Shown here one piece after another: positions 15,599-24,783 of a stretch of 64,000 nucleotides of DNA. The position numbers and the translations under genes were made by a program. Numbering within the stretch: the stretch's first letter is position 1; every line of letters starts with the position of its first letter. This stretch comes from UBA1351 sp964627665. GTDB taxonomy: Bacteria; Bacillota; Clostridia; Lachnospirales; Vallitaleaceae. The stretch spans positions 1 through 64,000 of the forward strand of contig CAZVKG010000010.1 of NCBI GenBank assembly GCA_964627665.1, written 5' to 3'. Under the pieces are notes generated by a model, which did not search any database, was not told the DNA's origin, and saw only the letters and a program-made list of their open reading frames with translations.

Positions 15599-17005
15599 CT
15601 ATCCTTGTAAAAGCTGTAGTAATGATTGTGGTCGTTGATTTGCTTGTGCCAACATCGATGTTCCTGCTTGCTGAATAATATTTTGTTGTGTAAACTGCGC
15701 CATCTCATATGCCATATCCGCATCTTGGATTCGAGATAAAGCTGCTGTCATATTTTCTCCAGCTGATTCTAAGTTTGCAATGGTATGCTCCAGCCGATTC
15801 TGATATGCTCCAAGTTTTGCCCGCACACTTGATACAGCTGTTATCGCTTCATCCGCTATGGATATGGCCGCCTGAGCACCAGCAGCAGTTGAAAGGTTCA
15901 TCTCTGTCAGTCTCAAGGTCTTCGGTGATATTTCTTGAATACGAACTTCCATAAATTGACCTTCATTCGCTCCAATTTGAAGATTGAGAGGTCCGGTTTT
16001 AAGGATGTTAATTGAAACAGCTCCCGGTGTTCCACCATCGGAAACGCGTAATTCAAAGTTAGCAGAAGCACGGAAGACCACTTCATTGCCTGATGCTTCT
16101 ATTGTCACATCTGTTGGAAATCCTACAGTTGCCGGATCTACTTGCATATCTCCCCCCATAACAGTAGTTATAGTTCCTCCATCAATCTCTAGTCCTGTCA
16201 ACAAAGTATTTGTACCTGTAATATTAATATTATGATCATCGCCATATTTATTATGCGTGAAAGTAAGCACAGATCCATTCGCATATGGCGTCGTTGATGA
16301 AGTCATGGTAATATCCACACGTTCACACACGTCTCTTAACTTGCCGAATACGTCATCGGCTGTATCCCCCACTTTAATCTCTACTTGTTCACCATTGATA
16401 TTGACAATACCTTCTTTTCCGGCAGTTACTACTCCAGCGGTAAATAAATCGGATCCCGCACCGCCTGTTGCAACAGTTTGCGTTGCTTCCTGAGTTACCG
16501 TAAAATCATATACTCCCGGAGCAACGGTATCACTCATGGATACAATTTTTGCAACTGTTTCATCGGATGAAAAGGCACGACGATCAACGCTTCCATCTAA
16601 TAGTTTCATTTCGTTAAATTCAGTATCATTGGATATTCGTTGAATCTCAGTTTGCAGTTGTTCAACTTCGTTTTGTACTGCTTCTCTATCGGACGCATCA
16701 TAAGTACCGTTAGAAACTTGAACCGCCAATTCCCTTATTCTTTGCAGCATGGCATGAACTTCACTCAGTGCACCTTCTGCTGTTTGTATTAATGATATGC
16801 CGTCCATGGCATTTCGATTCGCTTGTTCCAATCCTCTTACTTGCGTGTCCATCTTTTGAGTAATTGCTAACCCTGCGGCATCATCGGCTGCTCGATTGAT
16901 TCGAAGTCCTGATGAAAGTCGTTCTAGTGTTGTATCCAATTTATTATTGGATCGATTTAATTGATGTAATGCCCGAAGTGCAGGTATATTGTGATTAATT
17001 CTCAT
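15599..17005 (-). CDS. Flagellin
   Basis: Structural filament protein of 468 residues. The conserved N-terminal D0/D1 region begins MRINHNIPALRALHQL and contains LERLSSGLRINRAADDAAG. The C-terminal D1/D0 region runs from NLSTAAGAQAAISIADEAI to IIQQAGTSMLAQANQ and ends LLQLLQG. The middle (about 145-360) is variable and Thr/Gly-rich, the surface-exposed part. There is no signal peptide, as expected for type III export. Upstream lies a sigma-D-like promoter, and the FliS-like chaperone follows. This is a full-size flagellin. Confidence 0.96.
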   Translation of the reverse strand: MRINHNIPALRALHQLNRSNNKLDTTLERLSSGLRINRAADDAAGLAITQKMDTQVRGLEQANRNAMDGISLIQTAEGALSEVHAMLQRIRELAVQVSNGTYDASDREAVQNEVEQLQTEIQRISNDTEFNEMKLLDGSVDRRAFSSDETVAKIVSMSDTVAPGVYDFTVTQEATQTVATGGAGSDLFTAGVVTAGKEGIVNINGEQVEIKVGDTADDVFGKLRDVCERVDITMTSSTTPYANGSVLTFTHNKYGDDHNINITGTNTLLTGLEIDGGTITTVMGGDMQVDPATVGFPTDVTIEASGNEVVFRASANFELRVSDGGTPGAVSINILKTGPLNLQIGANEGQFMEVRIQEISPKTLRLTEMNLSTAAGAQAAISIADEAITAVSSVRAKLGAYQNRLEHTIANLESAGENMTAALSRIQDADMAYEMAQFTQQNIIQQAGTSMLAQANQRPQSLLQLLQG

Positions 17006-17050
17006 AAGTTACACACCTTTCTGATTGAAAATATTATCTCTTCCCTATTC

Positions 17051-17077
17051 TTATCGGTTGATTTGGATAATTTATTA
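17051..17077 (-). promoter_or_regulatory. Sigma-D (sigma-28)-like flagellin promoter
   Basis: On the minus strand, ACCGATAA (17051-17058) matches 7 of 8 bases of the sigma-28 -10 element, with TAAT (17074-17077) 15 bp upstream at the -35 position. It overlaps the last codons of the 43-residue ORF and sits about 45 bp before flagellin. Confidence 0.6.
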
Positions 17078-17206
17078 ATCATTTTCCGTATTTTTCTCCA
17101 AGTTCCTGATCTCTATCTCATTCTCTTGTGCAAGTTCTGCATTCATTTGACTAACAAGTTCTGCCATTTTTTCTGCGAGCGTTTTTATTCCTTCACGATT
17201 TGCCAT
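17075..17206 (-). CDS. 43-residue hypothetical protein in the flagellar block
   Basis: Read directly from the DNA: ATG at 17206, stop at 17075, ribosome binding site AAGGTG with 5-nt spacing. The A of its ATG is shared with the stop of the upstream 1034-residue gene (TAATG), a classic translational-coupling arrangement. The protein is charged and probably one amphipathic helix, starting MANREGIKTLAEKMAEL and ending NLEKNTEND. I do not recognise a family. Its place between a FliK-like protein and flagellin suggests a flagellar accessory or chaperone-like role, but that is inference only. Confidence 0.6.
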   Translation of the reverse strand: MANREGIKTLAEKMAELVSQMNAELAQENEIEIRNLEKNTEND

Positions 17207-20200
17207 TATATCACCTTCTCAAACTGACTTTCTTGATAACGTTTTAGTTGTTGGCTTCGGACACCTTCTTCTGTTTCTGCCTTAACCGGCTGCGGAAAAT
17301 CAAATGTATCATATGCAATTGCTTCAATGGAAAGATCGAGATCTTTGAGTACCTTTCGAATCTGCTCTTCATAAGCTTGCATTTTTATATTTCCCTTAGG
17401 CTGTGTTGCAAACATAGTCACTTCAACTTTTTCAGAAAATTGAACGCGAATATTTGCGGTTCCCATATGGTCTGTCGTAAATCGCATATATATTGATGAC
17501 GACGCCTCTGCATCGTTTCGACGATTTTCTTGCTCGTAATAATACACATTCATCTGTTGAATCTGATTATTAATCATCACCGGAATGGTATGATAATTGT
17601 TTTGTTCGACGAGTTTTTCTTCTAGACGACTATGGGCTTCAATGTCTTTTGTAACTTCCGAAAGAGAACGCTTTCCATCTGCACTTGTTCTATTATTCAT
17701 CATGGTATCGAGTGCTTTTTCAAAAAAGTCTTCCTTAATCTTATCAAGTGTTTTGTAAATATCTTGTCGGTGATTTTCCGACTTATCTAAATCATTCATA
17801 TATGCTTCAAAAAAAGGTTCTAGCCATTGCTTATTATCGTCGTTACTCGCGGTCATTGATACAAGTTCTTCCATTAATCCCTTGAAAACAAAGGAATCTT
17901 TTTGTAATTGATCTATCGCCTGGAATTCATCCATTGTTAAGCCTGTTATCGTATCTTCCTGAATCTGGGACCCTGACCAGTGCATCGCGCTTAACTTATC
18001 AAGAATACGTTGCACTTTTTCATAGTCCATCGTTTGCATTTGCTGACGAATATCCTCTAATATTGGCTCAACATTCGCTTGGCTAAAGATCGGCTTTTCC
18101 AAAAAAGCTTGTAATTCTTTATCTTTTTCGTAATACCCTGTTGCAATCTGTTCAACAATTGATGGGCGGTCTTGCTTAAGGGATTCTAAAAATCCTGTCG
18201 AATCATCAATGGATATTTCGATTTTACCATTTTGATTTTTGGTTTGTTGTATATACTTTGATGCCTCAAAAAGATTTTCTAAAGTTACCGGTAAATCTCT
18301 GTCGAGTAAAAACCCCACCGCAGCATTATGCGCCGATGAAATTGTATGCATGAGACGATACACACCTACAACTGCAGTTTTAGTAGTCTCCGGAACTTCC
18401 TCGGTTTTTAAGAGATGATGCAATTCTTTAATCATACGATCCACAGGATTTGTCGCCATTTGCTTCGAACGATTCATAACCTCTTGTGTTAAATTCGTTA
18501 ACGGCATATTCATGATATCTTTTCCCTCTTTTAGAAAAGCAAGAACATGTTCCGGCATCATGTTTTTCTGTACCTCTTGCAATGGTAAGTCAATCATCTT
18601 CACTTGTTGAATGTTTTCTATTGTCATTGCCATACTGTTTCGGCCAAGAATTTGGACGGCCCGTTGATTATATAGACTCGCTTCTAGGCCTAAATCTTTT
18701 AAGATCTCCGTCACATTTGAAAATGCTTTTTCAATACGGTCGCCTAAATCCGGGCGTACTTCTGTTCTCAGGGTATCATAACGTTCAGAACCTGTCCTCG
18801 CCTTGGCAAGCAATGCACTTATTGTTACCTCTGTATCTTCTACCGAAGTCGTCATCATCTGTGTTGAGCTTCCGTTTATTGTCGCCATACTTATCTGCCA
18901 CGATGTCCACACTTCTTTGGGTGATTGAGGAATCGAGTCCGATGCAATTGCTGTTTGTACAGGCGTATCGGATAGATGTTCCCCCACTAAATTATTTGTA
19001 GCCGCGCGTAGTTCTCCAAGAGGTGTCGTACGAATATTGATGCCTTGTAAGCTTAATCGTATCGCCGCTTTAAATGTCATTTGGTAGCGTATAACATTCA
19101 GATTCTCTATTTCTTTATCAACAGCTTCATTTGAAACTGTTTCTTCAGGATCCACTTCGTGATTGGACTGTTGGGCTTTTACATTTTCAATGGTTATCGG
19201 CATACGATGCCCTAAAAGTCGACGTATATCTTCTAGCGTTATGGCTTTGATGTCTTCTAGCGATTCTTTGACAAGCTCTTGAGACGGGATACTTTCTGTT
19301 ATTTTTGCATCTGACAAGGTATAGTCTTCCAACTTAGAATTTTTTTCGAATTGATAGGCCGCCATCTTCATGACATGGTCTCCATTATGTTCGCGTTGTA
19401 AAAAAGATAGTACATCAAGACTACGTTGGTCAAGAGCTCCGCCTCGCATCACTAATTCTTTTGTTATTGCTTGGAGTTCGTCCTGATTCTCTGTCGGAAC
19501 ATGGTCAATGATATGATGTGCACTGTCTTTAATGGCTTCATAATCTGCTTCAGACATAACATAATCCGGCATCTGTTTTCCTCCTGAATAGAGACTTTTA
19601 TACATTTCAGAAATCGTCGCCGGTTTATTGCTTAATAAAAATTTAACCACATCTTGCGGTTCCATTTGTTGAACTTTATTCACGTTTTCTGCAAATTTAC
19701 TGATTTTATCCACATTGGGTGATGTGAAATCCCCACCTGTATGTTTATGATGTAATTGAAGAAACTGATTTAACATGGGAACGCTCATTTTCGTCAGATC
19801 ATATCCTGTTTGCAAAAGTGTCTTATACTCTTTTTCTGATAAATATGTCTCCAATTGTTTTACCTGGGATATAAAATCTGTCATTCCCGAATCCTTTTGT
19901 TTTGAAGCATTGGCATTGCTTGTTTGCTCCCTTTGTAGTAGGGTCTTCTTTGTGCTTTCCACATTCACTTTATCTTTATTGGGATCATGATTGTTACTAT
20001 CTTTTTCTTGCTCAACGTTCATTTTTTCGATAGATACTTTGAGCAGTTCTTTTGTGGATTCTAACACTTTAATCTCTATCATATCTCCGGATTGAAATTT
20101 TTGAGCTCCGTTTTTCATTTGAAGAAGCATCTGTTTAGTTCCGCCCTTTGTTTCGATTCTTAATTTGACTTCTTGATTATTGCTATGAATAACTTCACCA

Positions 20201-20310
20201 AAAAAGCGATCCCCTGTATTTAATTGAAGGGAACCCTTGTTTTTTTCTTTGTTCACTATATTTCCTATGGATTGTCCATCCATAGAATGAATCATCATAT
20301 TGGCACTCAT
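17206..20310 (-). CDS. Large FliK-like flagellar protein (DUF6240-like), 1034 residues
   Basis: A very large, hydrophilic, helix-rich cytoplasmic-type protein with no signal peptide or membrane segment. The N-terminus (about 30-95: LNTGDRFFGEVIHSN, then SGDMIEIKVLESTKELL) resembles the beta-type start of FliK-like hook-length proteins. The C-terminus (about 930-1010: SSIYMRFTTDHMGTANI, VQFSEKVEVTMFATQ) resembles the FliK C-terminal domain, in which a structured segment senses hook completion. Between them is a long helical spacer. It directly precedes the 43-residue ORF and flagellin. I tentatively place it with DUF6240/FliK-like proteins of clostridia; the function is inferred. Confidence 0.55.
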   Translation of the reverse strand: MSANMMIHSMDGQSIGNIVNKEKNKGSLQLNTGDRFFGEVIHSNNQEVKLRIETKGGTKQMLLQMKNGAQKFQSGDMIEIKVLESTKELLKVSIEKMNVEQEKDSNNHDPNKDKVNVESTKKTLLQREQTSNANASKQKDSGMTDFISQVKQLETYLSEKEYKTLLQTGYDLTKMSVPMLNQFLQLHHKHTGGDFTSPNVDKISKFAENVNKVQQMEPQDVVKFLLSNKPATISEMYKSLYSGGKQMPDYVMSEADYEAIKDSAHHIIDHVPTENQDELQAITKELVMRGGALDQRSLDVLSFLQREHNGDHVMKMAAYQFEKNSKLEDYTLSDAKITESIPSQELVKESLEDIKAITLEDIRRLLGHRMPITIENVKAQQSNHEVDPEETVSNEAVDKEIENLNVIRYQMTFKAAIRLSLQGINIRTTPLGELRAATNNLVGEHLSDTPVQTAIASDSIPQSPKEVWTSWQISMATINGSSTQMMTTSVEDTEVTISALLAKARTGSERYDTLRTEVRPDLGDRIEKAFSNVTEILKDLGLEASLYNQRAVQILGRNSMAMTIENIQQVKMIDLPLQEVQKNMMPEHVLAFLKEGKDIMNMPLTNLTQEVMNRSKQMATNPVDRMIKELHHLLKTEEVPETTKTAVVGVYRLMHTISSAHNAAVGFLLDRDLPVTLENLFEASKYIQQTKNQNGKIEISIDDSTGFLESLKQDRPSIVEQIATGYYEKDKELQAFLEKPIFSQANVEPILEDIRQQMQTMDYEKVQRILDKLSAMHWSGSQIQEDTITGLTMDEFQAIDQLQKDSFVFKGLMEELVSMTASNDDNKQWLEPFFEAYMNDLDKSENHRQDIYKTLDKIKEDFFEKALDTMMNNRTSADGKRSLSEVTKDIEAHSRLEEKLVEQNNYHTIPVMINNQIQQMNVYYYEQENRRNDAEASSSIYMRFTTDHMGTANIRVQFSEKVEVTMFATQPKGNIKMQAYEEQIRKVLKDLDLSIEAIAYDTFDFPQPVKAETEEGVRSQQLKRYQESQFEKVI

Positions 20311-20358
20311 GACATCAACTCCATTCTATCCTCTACTTACTACATCGGAAGAAATAGC

Positions 20359-20415
20359 AAAAAAAATAACCGAAGATTTTTGAGTTATGGTCAAATCACT
20401 CATTTTTCCTCGGTT
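20359..20415 (-). terminator. Terminator after recR
   Basis: In the minus direction, a long stem (AACCGA...ATGAGT pairing with ACTC...TCTTCGGTT) is followed by eight T, between recR and the large FliK-like gene. Confidence 0.85.
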
Positions 20416-20422
20416 AATTATT

Positions 20423-21022
20423 CTATAATATTTTTCGACCTTCTAATGCACGTAATAAAGTGATTTCATCGACGTACTCTAAATCGCCGCCTACCGGAAC
20501 GCCATTGGCAATTCGACTGACTTTGATTTCGAAGGGCTTAAGGATTTTACTAATGTATACCGCTGTTGCTTCACCTTCAACCGTCGAATTTGTTGCCAAA
20601 ATAACCTCTTGAATATCTTCATCTCCGATTCGGGTCAGCAATTCTTTGACGCGAATGTCATTAGGCCCTATACCTAGCATGGGTGAAATGGCACCATGAA
20701 GCACATGATATAGGCCTGTATATTGCTTGGTTCGCTCATACGCGACGAGATCTTTGGACTCTTCAACGACCATCACTGTCGATTGATCACGTTTTTCACT
20801 ACGACAGATCTGACACAATTCACCATCAGTAATCGTACAGCATTTTATACAGTATCGTGTATTTTTCTTGGCTTCAATAATTGCTTTCGAAAATCGCTCT
20901 GCAGCTTCTTCCGGCTGATTGACCATGTAAAAAGCAAGTCGTTGCGCCGTTTTCGCACCAATTCCCGGAAGTTTCGAAAATTCTTCAATTAATTTTCGTA
21001 TATGTGTTCCATAATAATCCAT
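20423..21022 (-). CDS. recR: Recombination mediator protein RecR
   Basis: RecR works with RecO (and RecF) to load RecA onto SSB-coated single-stranded DNA during gap repair. It has 199 residues, the standard length. The N-terminal helix-hairpin-helix contains LPGIGAKTAQRLAFY. The Cys4 zinc finger is CIKCCTITDGELCQIC, and the Toprim domain includes MVVEESKDLVAYERT and HVLHGAISPM. It lies 2 bp after ybaB, which follows dnaX, the highly conserved dnaX-ybaB-recR order. Confidence 0.97.
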   Translation of the reverse strand: MDYYGTHIRKLIEEFSKLPGIGAKTAQRLAFYMVNQPEEAAERFSKAIIEAKKNTRYCIKCCTITDGELCQICRSEKRDQSTVMVVEESKDLVAYERTKQYTGLYHVLHGAISPMLGIGPNDIRVKELLTRIGDEDIQEVILATNSTVEGEATAVYISKILKPFEIKVSRIANGVPVGGDLEYVDEITLLRALEGRKIL

Positions 21023-21024
21023 GA

Positions 21025-21375
21025 CTACATCATACCATTAGGTAGACCTAATCCTCCTGTCAATTTAGACATTTCCTTATTTACCGTCTCATCAGCTGTT
21101 TTAATCGCTTGATTAACGGCTGCAACGATTAAATCTTCTAACATTTCAACATCATCAGGATCGACAGCTTCAGGATCAATCGTAACAGTTTTGAGTTCTT
21201 TTTTTCCTGTGACGATTGCTTTAACCACGCCACCTCCAACAACTGCTTCAAACTCTTGATTGTCTAACTCCTCTTGTACTGTTGCCATTTTCTGTTGCAT
21301 TTTTTGTGCTTGCTTCATTAAATTGTTCATATTCCCCGGCATACCGCCACCTGGAAAACCGCCTCTTTTTGCCAT
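21025..21375 (-). CDS. YbaB/EbfC-family nucleoid-associated protein
   Basis: A 116-residue member of the YbaB/EbfC family, small dimeric DNA-binding proteins associated with the nucleoid. The glycine- and methionine-rich N-terminus (GGFPGGGMPGNMNNLM), the central EFEAVVGGGVVKAIVTG strand region and EDLIVAAVNQAIKTADE are characteristic. It sits between dnaX (18-bp gap) and recR (2-bp gap), the normal place. A role in DNA organisation or repair is usual for the family; the exact function is not settled. Confidence 0.94.
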   Translation of the reverse strand: MAKRGGFPGGGMPGNMNNLMKQAQKMQQKMATVQEELDNQEFEAVVGGGVVKAIVTGKKELKTVTIDPEAVDPDDVEMLEDLIVAAVNQAIKTADETVNKEMSKLTGGLGLPNGMM

Positions 21376-21393
21376 GATAATTCCTCCTTATAT

Positions 21394-23010
21394 TTACTGA
21401 ATCTCAACATCAAAGTTGATTTTATTGCGTATTTTATTAATTGCACGTTCAATATCTTCTAAGTTTCCTTCATTTGATGAACTATACTCGGTTTCTTCAA
21501 TAATATTAAGTTCAAACTTCTTTTTATATAAAGACTCGAGTACATCTATTATTTTACTCAAATATTGCTCTTCTGACAAGGTGTTTTTCTGCACACTATT
21601 CTTACATACAAGACTTAATCGTTGGTCATTCATATAAAATGGCAACACTTCCTTTAATGTAGCTTTTAATAAGCCACTGGTACTTGTTACCACTTTAGCC
21701 CAGCCTTTAATCGCCTTTTGAATATCTTCGGGAAAGGCATCAGTATCAATCTCAACCCTTTGCTTCTGAGGTTCTGCCTCTGTATCTGATGCTCTTGCAT
21801 CGTGCTGGTGTGTATCATTGGGATGCGTCTGCGCATAGCGATCTGCACTGAGCATTCCTGCATGTATTTGTTGCTCAACCCTATGTAATCTAGATAATAC
21901 CGCTTCTTGATCTGTATTTAGTTCCGGTTGACAGAGTTTAATCAATTCAATCTCAATCAATGTTCGCTTTCCGGTCATATATTTAATCTGTGATTCCAAA
22001 TTTGAGAAGGATTTGATAAGATGAATAATGGTATTTTCATCAACATGTTGGCTTTGTTTTTTTAAGGCATCATAGACATCATCCGATACGTCAAGTAAAT
22101 CTCTCAAATCAGAAATGGTATTGACCACTAATAGATTTCGTAAATAGGCGATTTCATCCAATAAAAATTGACTCAAATCACGCCCTTGCATTACAATGCG
22201 TTCGATTACATCCATGGTTGTTTTGGTACTGCGTAAAATAATACCCTCAGTGAGTTCGCAAAACACATCTGAATCAACTGCACCCAATACTTCGAGTACT
22301 TTATCTAAGGTAATCTCTTCACCGAGATAAAAGGCGATACATTGGTCTAGTATGCTCAGCCCATCTCGCATCGATCCATCAGCCACTTTTGCTATGTAGT
22401 GAATTGCCCGATCACTAGCTTGAATATCTTCGTCTTCCAAGTAGTGCTTCAAGGTTGCTGCTATCGTATCTGTTGATATACGTTTAAAATCATAACGCTG
22501 ACATCTAGATAGAATCGTTGCCGGTATTTTATGCGGCTCTGTTGTTGCCAAGATAAACTTTACATGGGCCGGTGGTTCTTCTAGTGTTTTAAGCAAGGCA
22601 TTAAAGGCTCCGGCACTTAGCATATGTACCTCATCGATTATATAGACTTTGTACTTACCTTCAGTCGGTGTATATCGAACTTCTTCTCGTATCTCACGAA
22701 TATTATCGACCCCGTTATTACTTGCTGCATCAATTTCAATCACATTCATATTCTGATGATGTAGCATATGTTGACAAGTTGGACAAACATTACACGGGCT
22801 TCCTTGAATGGGATCTTCACAGTTAACTGCACGGGCAAATATTTTTGCCGTCGATGTTTTCCCTGTTCCTCTTGTTCCACAAAAAAGATAAGCATGGGAC
22901 GTACGCCCTGCTTCCACTTGATTAGTTAATGTTCGAACAATATGATCTTGGCCGACAAGGTCATCAAAATGATCCGGTCGCCATTTACGATATAGGGCTT
23001 GATAACTCAT
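21394..23010 (-). CDS. dnaX: DNA polymerase III subunit gamma/tau
   Basis: Clamp-loader ATPase of the replisome, 538 residues. The AAA+ Walker A is GTRGTGKTS near residue 46; four Cys in CEDPIQGSPCNVCPTC form the zinc module. Walker B is YIIDEVHML, and sensor 1/arginine-finger regions follow (ATTEPHKIPATILSRCQR). Domain III ends near residue 360. The remaining tail (about 370-538) is the tau-type extension, rich in charged residues. I see no obvious slippery run for programmed frameshifting. It starts the dnaX-ybaB-recR unit, with the SRP RNA gene just upstream. Confidence 0.97.
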   Translation of the reverse strand: MSYQALYRKWRPDHFDDLVGQDHIVRTLTNQVEAGRTSHAYLFCGTRGTGKTSTAKIFARAVNCEDPIQGSPCNVCPTCQHMLHHQNMNVIEIDAASNNGVDNIREIREEVRYTPTEGKYKVYIIDEVHMLSAGAFNALLKTLEEPPAHVKFILATTEPHKIPATILSRCQRYDFKRISTDTIAATLKHYLEDEDIQASDRAIHYIAKVADGSMRDGLSILDQCIAFYLGEEITLDKVLEVLGAVDSDVFCELTEGIILRSTKTTMDVIERIVMQGRDLSQFLLDEIAYLRNLLVVNTISDLRDLLDVSDDVYDALKKQSQHVDENTIIHLIKSFSNLESQIKYMTGKRTLIEIELIKLCQPELNTDQEAVLSRLHRVEQQIHAGMLSADRYAQTHPNDTHQHDARASDTEAEPQKQRVEIDTDAFPEDIQKAIKGWAKVVTSTSGLLKATLKEVLPFYMNDQRLSLVCKNSVQKNTLSEEQYLSKIIDVLESLYKKKFELNIIEETEYSSSNEGNLEDIERAINKIRNKINFDVEIQ

Positions 23011-23032
23011 ACATTATCCCTCACTTTGATAT

Positions 23033-23078
23033 CAAAACAAGTTTCATTAAATAGCATACCACTTTTAATGAAACTTGT
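23033..23078 (-). terminator. Terminator of the SRP RNA gene
   Basis: A perfect 15-bp stem, ACAAGTTTCATTAAA with TTTAATGAAACTTGT around a 12-nt loop, followed in the minus direction by TTTTGA. It lies just 3' of the SRP RNA and upstream of dnaX. Confidence 0.8.
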
Positions 23079-23091
23079 AAAAGGCAAAATT

Positions 23092-23361
23092 AAATCCGTG
23101 CGCTGCCCTTCGCCAATCACCCATAAGCGTTACTCATATAGTTAGCTCTGATCAGGCACCCTTACGGCACATAGGAGCTTCTGCTTAGTGCTGCTTCCGT
23201 CAAGACCTGACACAGTTCACAGATTCCTATTGCGTAAGACCCAATCGTCAACACCACTTTTACGAGGCTGCCTTACAAAATGAAAGTCTCAGTTTAGCAT
23301 CACCCCTGCTGTAGCGGATTGCAGGTACAGGGCACCGCTATCTCCCCGGCTGCACGGAAAC
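23092..23361 (-). ncRNA. ffs: Signal recognition particle RNA (large, Bacillus/Clostridium type)
   Basis: About 270 nt on the minus strand, filling the gap between luxC and dnaX. Closing ends CCGTGC and GCACGG pair. The Alu domain near the 5' end contains GCGGTGCCCTGTACC and TGCAATCCGCT, and the S domain contains TGTCAGGTC and GACGGAAGCAGCA, the Ffh-binding apical loop and internal loop. The 3' Alu return GAGCTAACTA and GTAACGCTTA is also present. It resembles the B. subtilis scRNA over its whole length. It binds Ffh to target membrane and secreted proteins. The exact 5' and 3' ends are estimated from pairing. Confidence 0.95.
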
Positions 23362-23422
23362 TTTATCACATATGTAGTTGTTGCACTTATCATCCGATTG
23401 ATTCATAAGTACAGCAACATTC

Positions 23423-23451
23423 AGTATATAGCTTTTTTATAGTAATGTCAA
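23423..23451 (-). promoter_or_regulatory. Promoter of the SRP RNA
   Basis: On the minus strand, a perfect TTGACA (23446-23451) and TATACT (23423-23428) with 17-bp spacing. The predicted start near 23416 would give a 5' extension of about 55 nt before the mature RNA, beginning with a hairpin (23379-23418). Confidence 0.75.
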
Positions 23452-23496
23452 TATTTTTTCTTGGATTTTTATACTGTAAACTAATAGCCGAGCAAG

Positions 23497-24783
23497 TCAC
23501 CTTCTCATGCTCACTTTTCTTGTATACTGTACAAGGGTTGATTTACCGTCATGTGGCTCGCCGACATAAGTCGTTGACATTTGTTCGCAAGTCGTTACTC
23601 GGTTGACTCCTGCTGCAAATAAAAGTTGCGTTAAAGCGTCCCTTTGGCCATCATCGCATTCAAGTCCAGCGGTTTGAAGATGCCCTTTGTGTTCTCGAAG
23701 CAAGGGAAGTAATTCATTTCGCCGAATCGGAACAACCCAAATATTTCTGTATTTTGGAGAGCTTTTCAGCTTCGGTTTAAGGTCAACCATCACACATATT
23801 CTTTGATCGTCACTTTCATAGAGATAACGTTGACCTAGTACGGATTCAGTTCTAACATTCTCTTTTGTCCATGTAATCTCCCCTTGGACGGGAATGTCTA
23901 ATTCATCTATTGCATAATCCTGTGCAACATAGATTAATTTATCCAGCAATTCCTTTGAAAACGCCTTGACGGTTTCTATGTTAGTTGTTTCTAGAAAAAC
24001 CGTTTGCGGAGAACTGCAGTTCAGTTGATTGCTGATACAGATTTCTTTGGCAAGCCCCTCTAATTCATTCTGGTAATGATTGCCTAAAGTAAAATAAGCA
24101 AAACTAAGTCGATGTCCCCATTCAATCAATTGTATTGTCGGTGGGATAATCTGCCTGATACCGGCAATGGCTTCATCTGAACCCCATACGATTATTGCAT
24201 CGGCCACCTCACTGAGGGTGCGTAATGTTTCGATATCTGTTGAACGTATATCGAACACATAGATATAGGGGGCAAGCCTAGGTTCAATGCGTAATAATTC
24301 TTTCAGTAGCATTAGTGAAATTCCCCCTTCATAGGAAGGCAATTTCAAAACATTGATATTTCCAGATAAACATCCTTCCAAAACACTTAAAACAGAGAGC
24401 GCAATGACATTTCCTGCACCGATATGCATGAGAACCCCTAATGGCTGTCGACGCTCTTTGGTCACATCATCAATGACCGTCCAACGGTTAAAATCAGAAC
24501 CTAGTTCTCTTGATATTTTTGTTTCAAGAGCTTCTTTTGTCATAGCCGTTCGAATGGTCGTGATTAATTCATCAGCTTTCCAATCAAAAACCCCAATCGA
24601 CAGGAGCTGATCTTTGAGATAGTCATAATCCATTTGGTCCAAAAGTTTAACGATAGCATGAACTACTACGGCAGAATCCAACGGTTCCAAAAGCAAATCC
24701 GTATTAACGGTGTCTTTCAGTAAGGATAGAGCGTGATGCAGTTCATGATCTTGTATTTCTTTCCCTCTAAATAAATGCTCCAT
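23497..24783 (-). CDS. luxC: LuxC-family acyl-CoA/acyl-protein reductase
   Basis: A 428-residue LuxC family member. In luminous bacteria LuxC reduces LuxE-bound acyl thioesters with NADPH to long-chain aldehydes. Visible are the dinucleotide-binding region around GVLMHIGAGNVIAL, VLKLPSYEGG, WGSDEAIAGIR and the catalytic Cys256 in NQLNCSSPQ. Its start overlaps the end of luxE by 17 bp, so the two are coupled. Luciferase (luxAB) and the thioesterase luxD are absent from the neighbourhood, so light production is not implied. A fatty-aldehyde, wax or lipid-modification role is possible. Confidence 0.85.
   Translation of the reverse strand: MEHLFRGKEIQDHELHHALSLLKDTVNTDLLLEPLDSAVVVHAIVKLLDQMDYDYLKDQLLSIGVFDWKADELITTIRTAMTKEALETKISRELGSDFNRWTVIDDVTKERRQPLGVLMHIGAGNVIALSVLSVLEGCLSGNINVLKLPSYEGGISLMLLKELLRIEPRLAPYIYVFDIRSTDIETLRTLSEVADAIIVWGSDEAIAGIRQIIPPTIQLIEWGHRLSFAYFTLGNHYQNELEGLAKEICISNQLNCSSPQTVFLETTNIETVKAFSKELLDKLIYVAQDYAIDELDIPVQGEITWTKENVRTESVLGQRYLYESDDQRICVMVDLKPKLKSSPKYRNIWVVPIRRNELLPLLREHKGHLQTAGLECDDGQRDALTQLLFAAGVNRVTTCEQMSTTYVGEPHDGKSTLVQYTRKVSMRR

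Noticed and set aside
18582..19001. A 139-codon plus-strand reading frame inside the FliK-like gene
   Set aside because: Antisense to a long continuous coding region, composition unlike the neighbours, no ribosome binding site.
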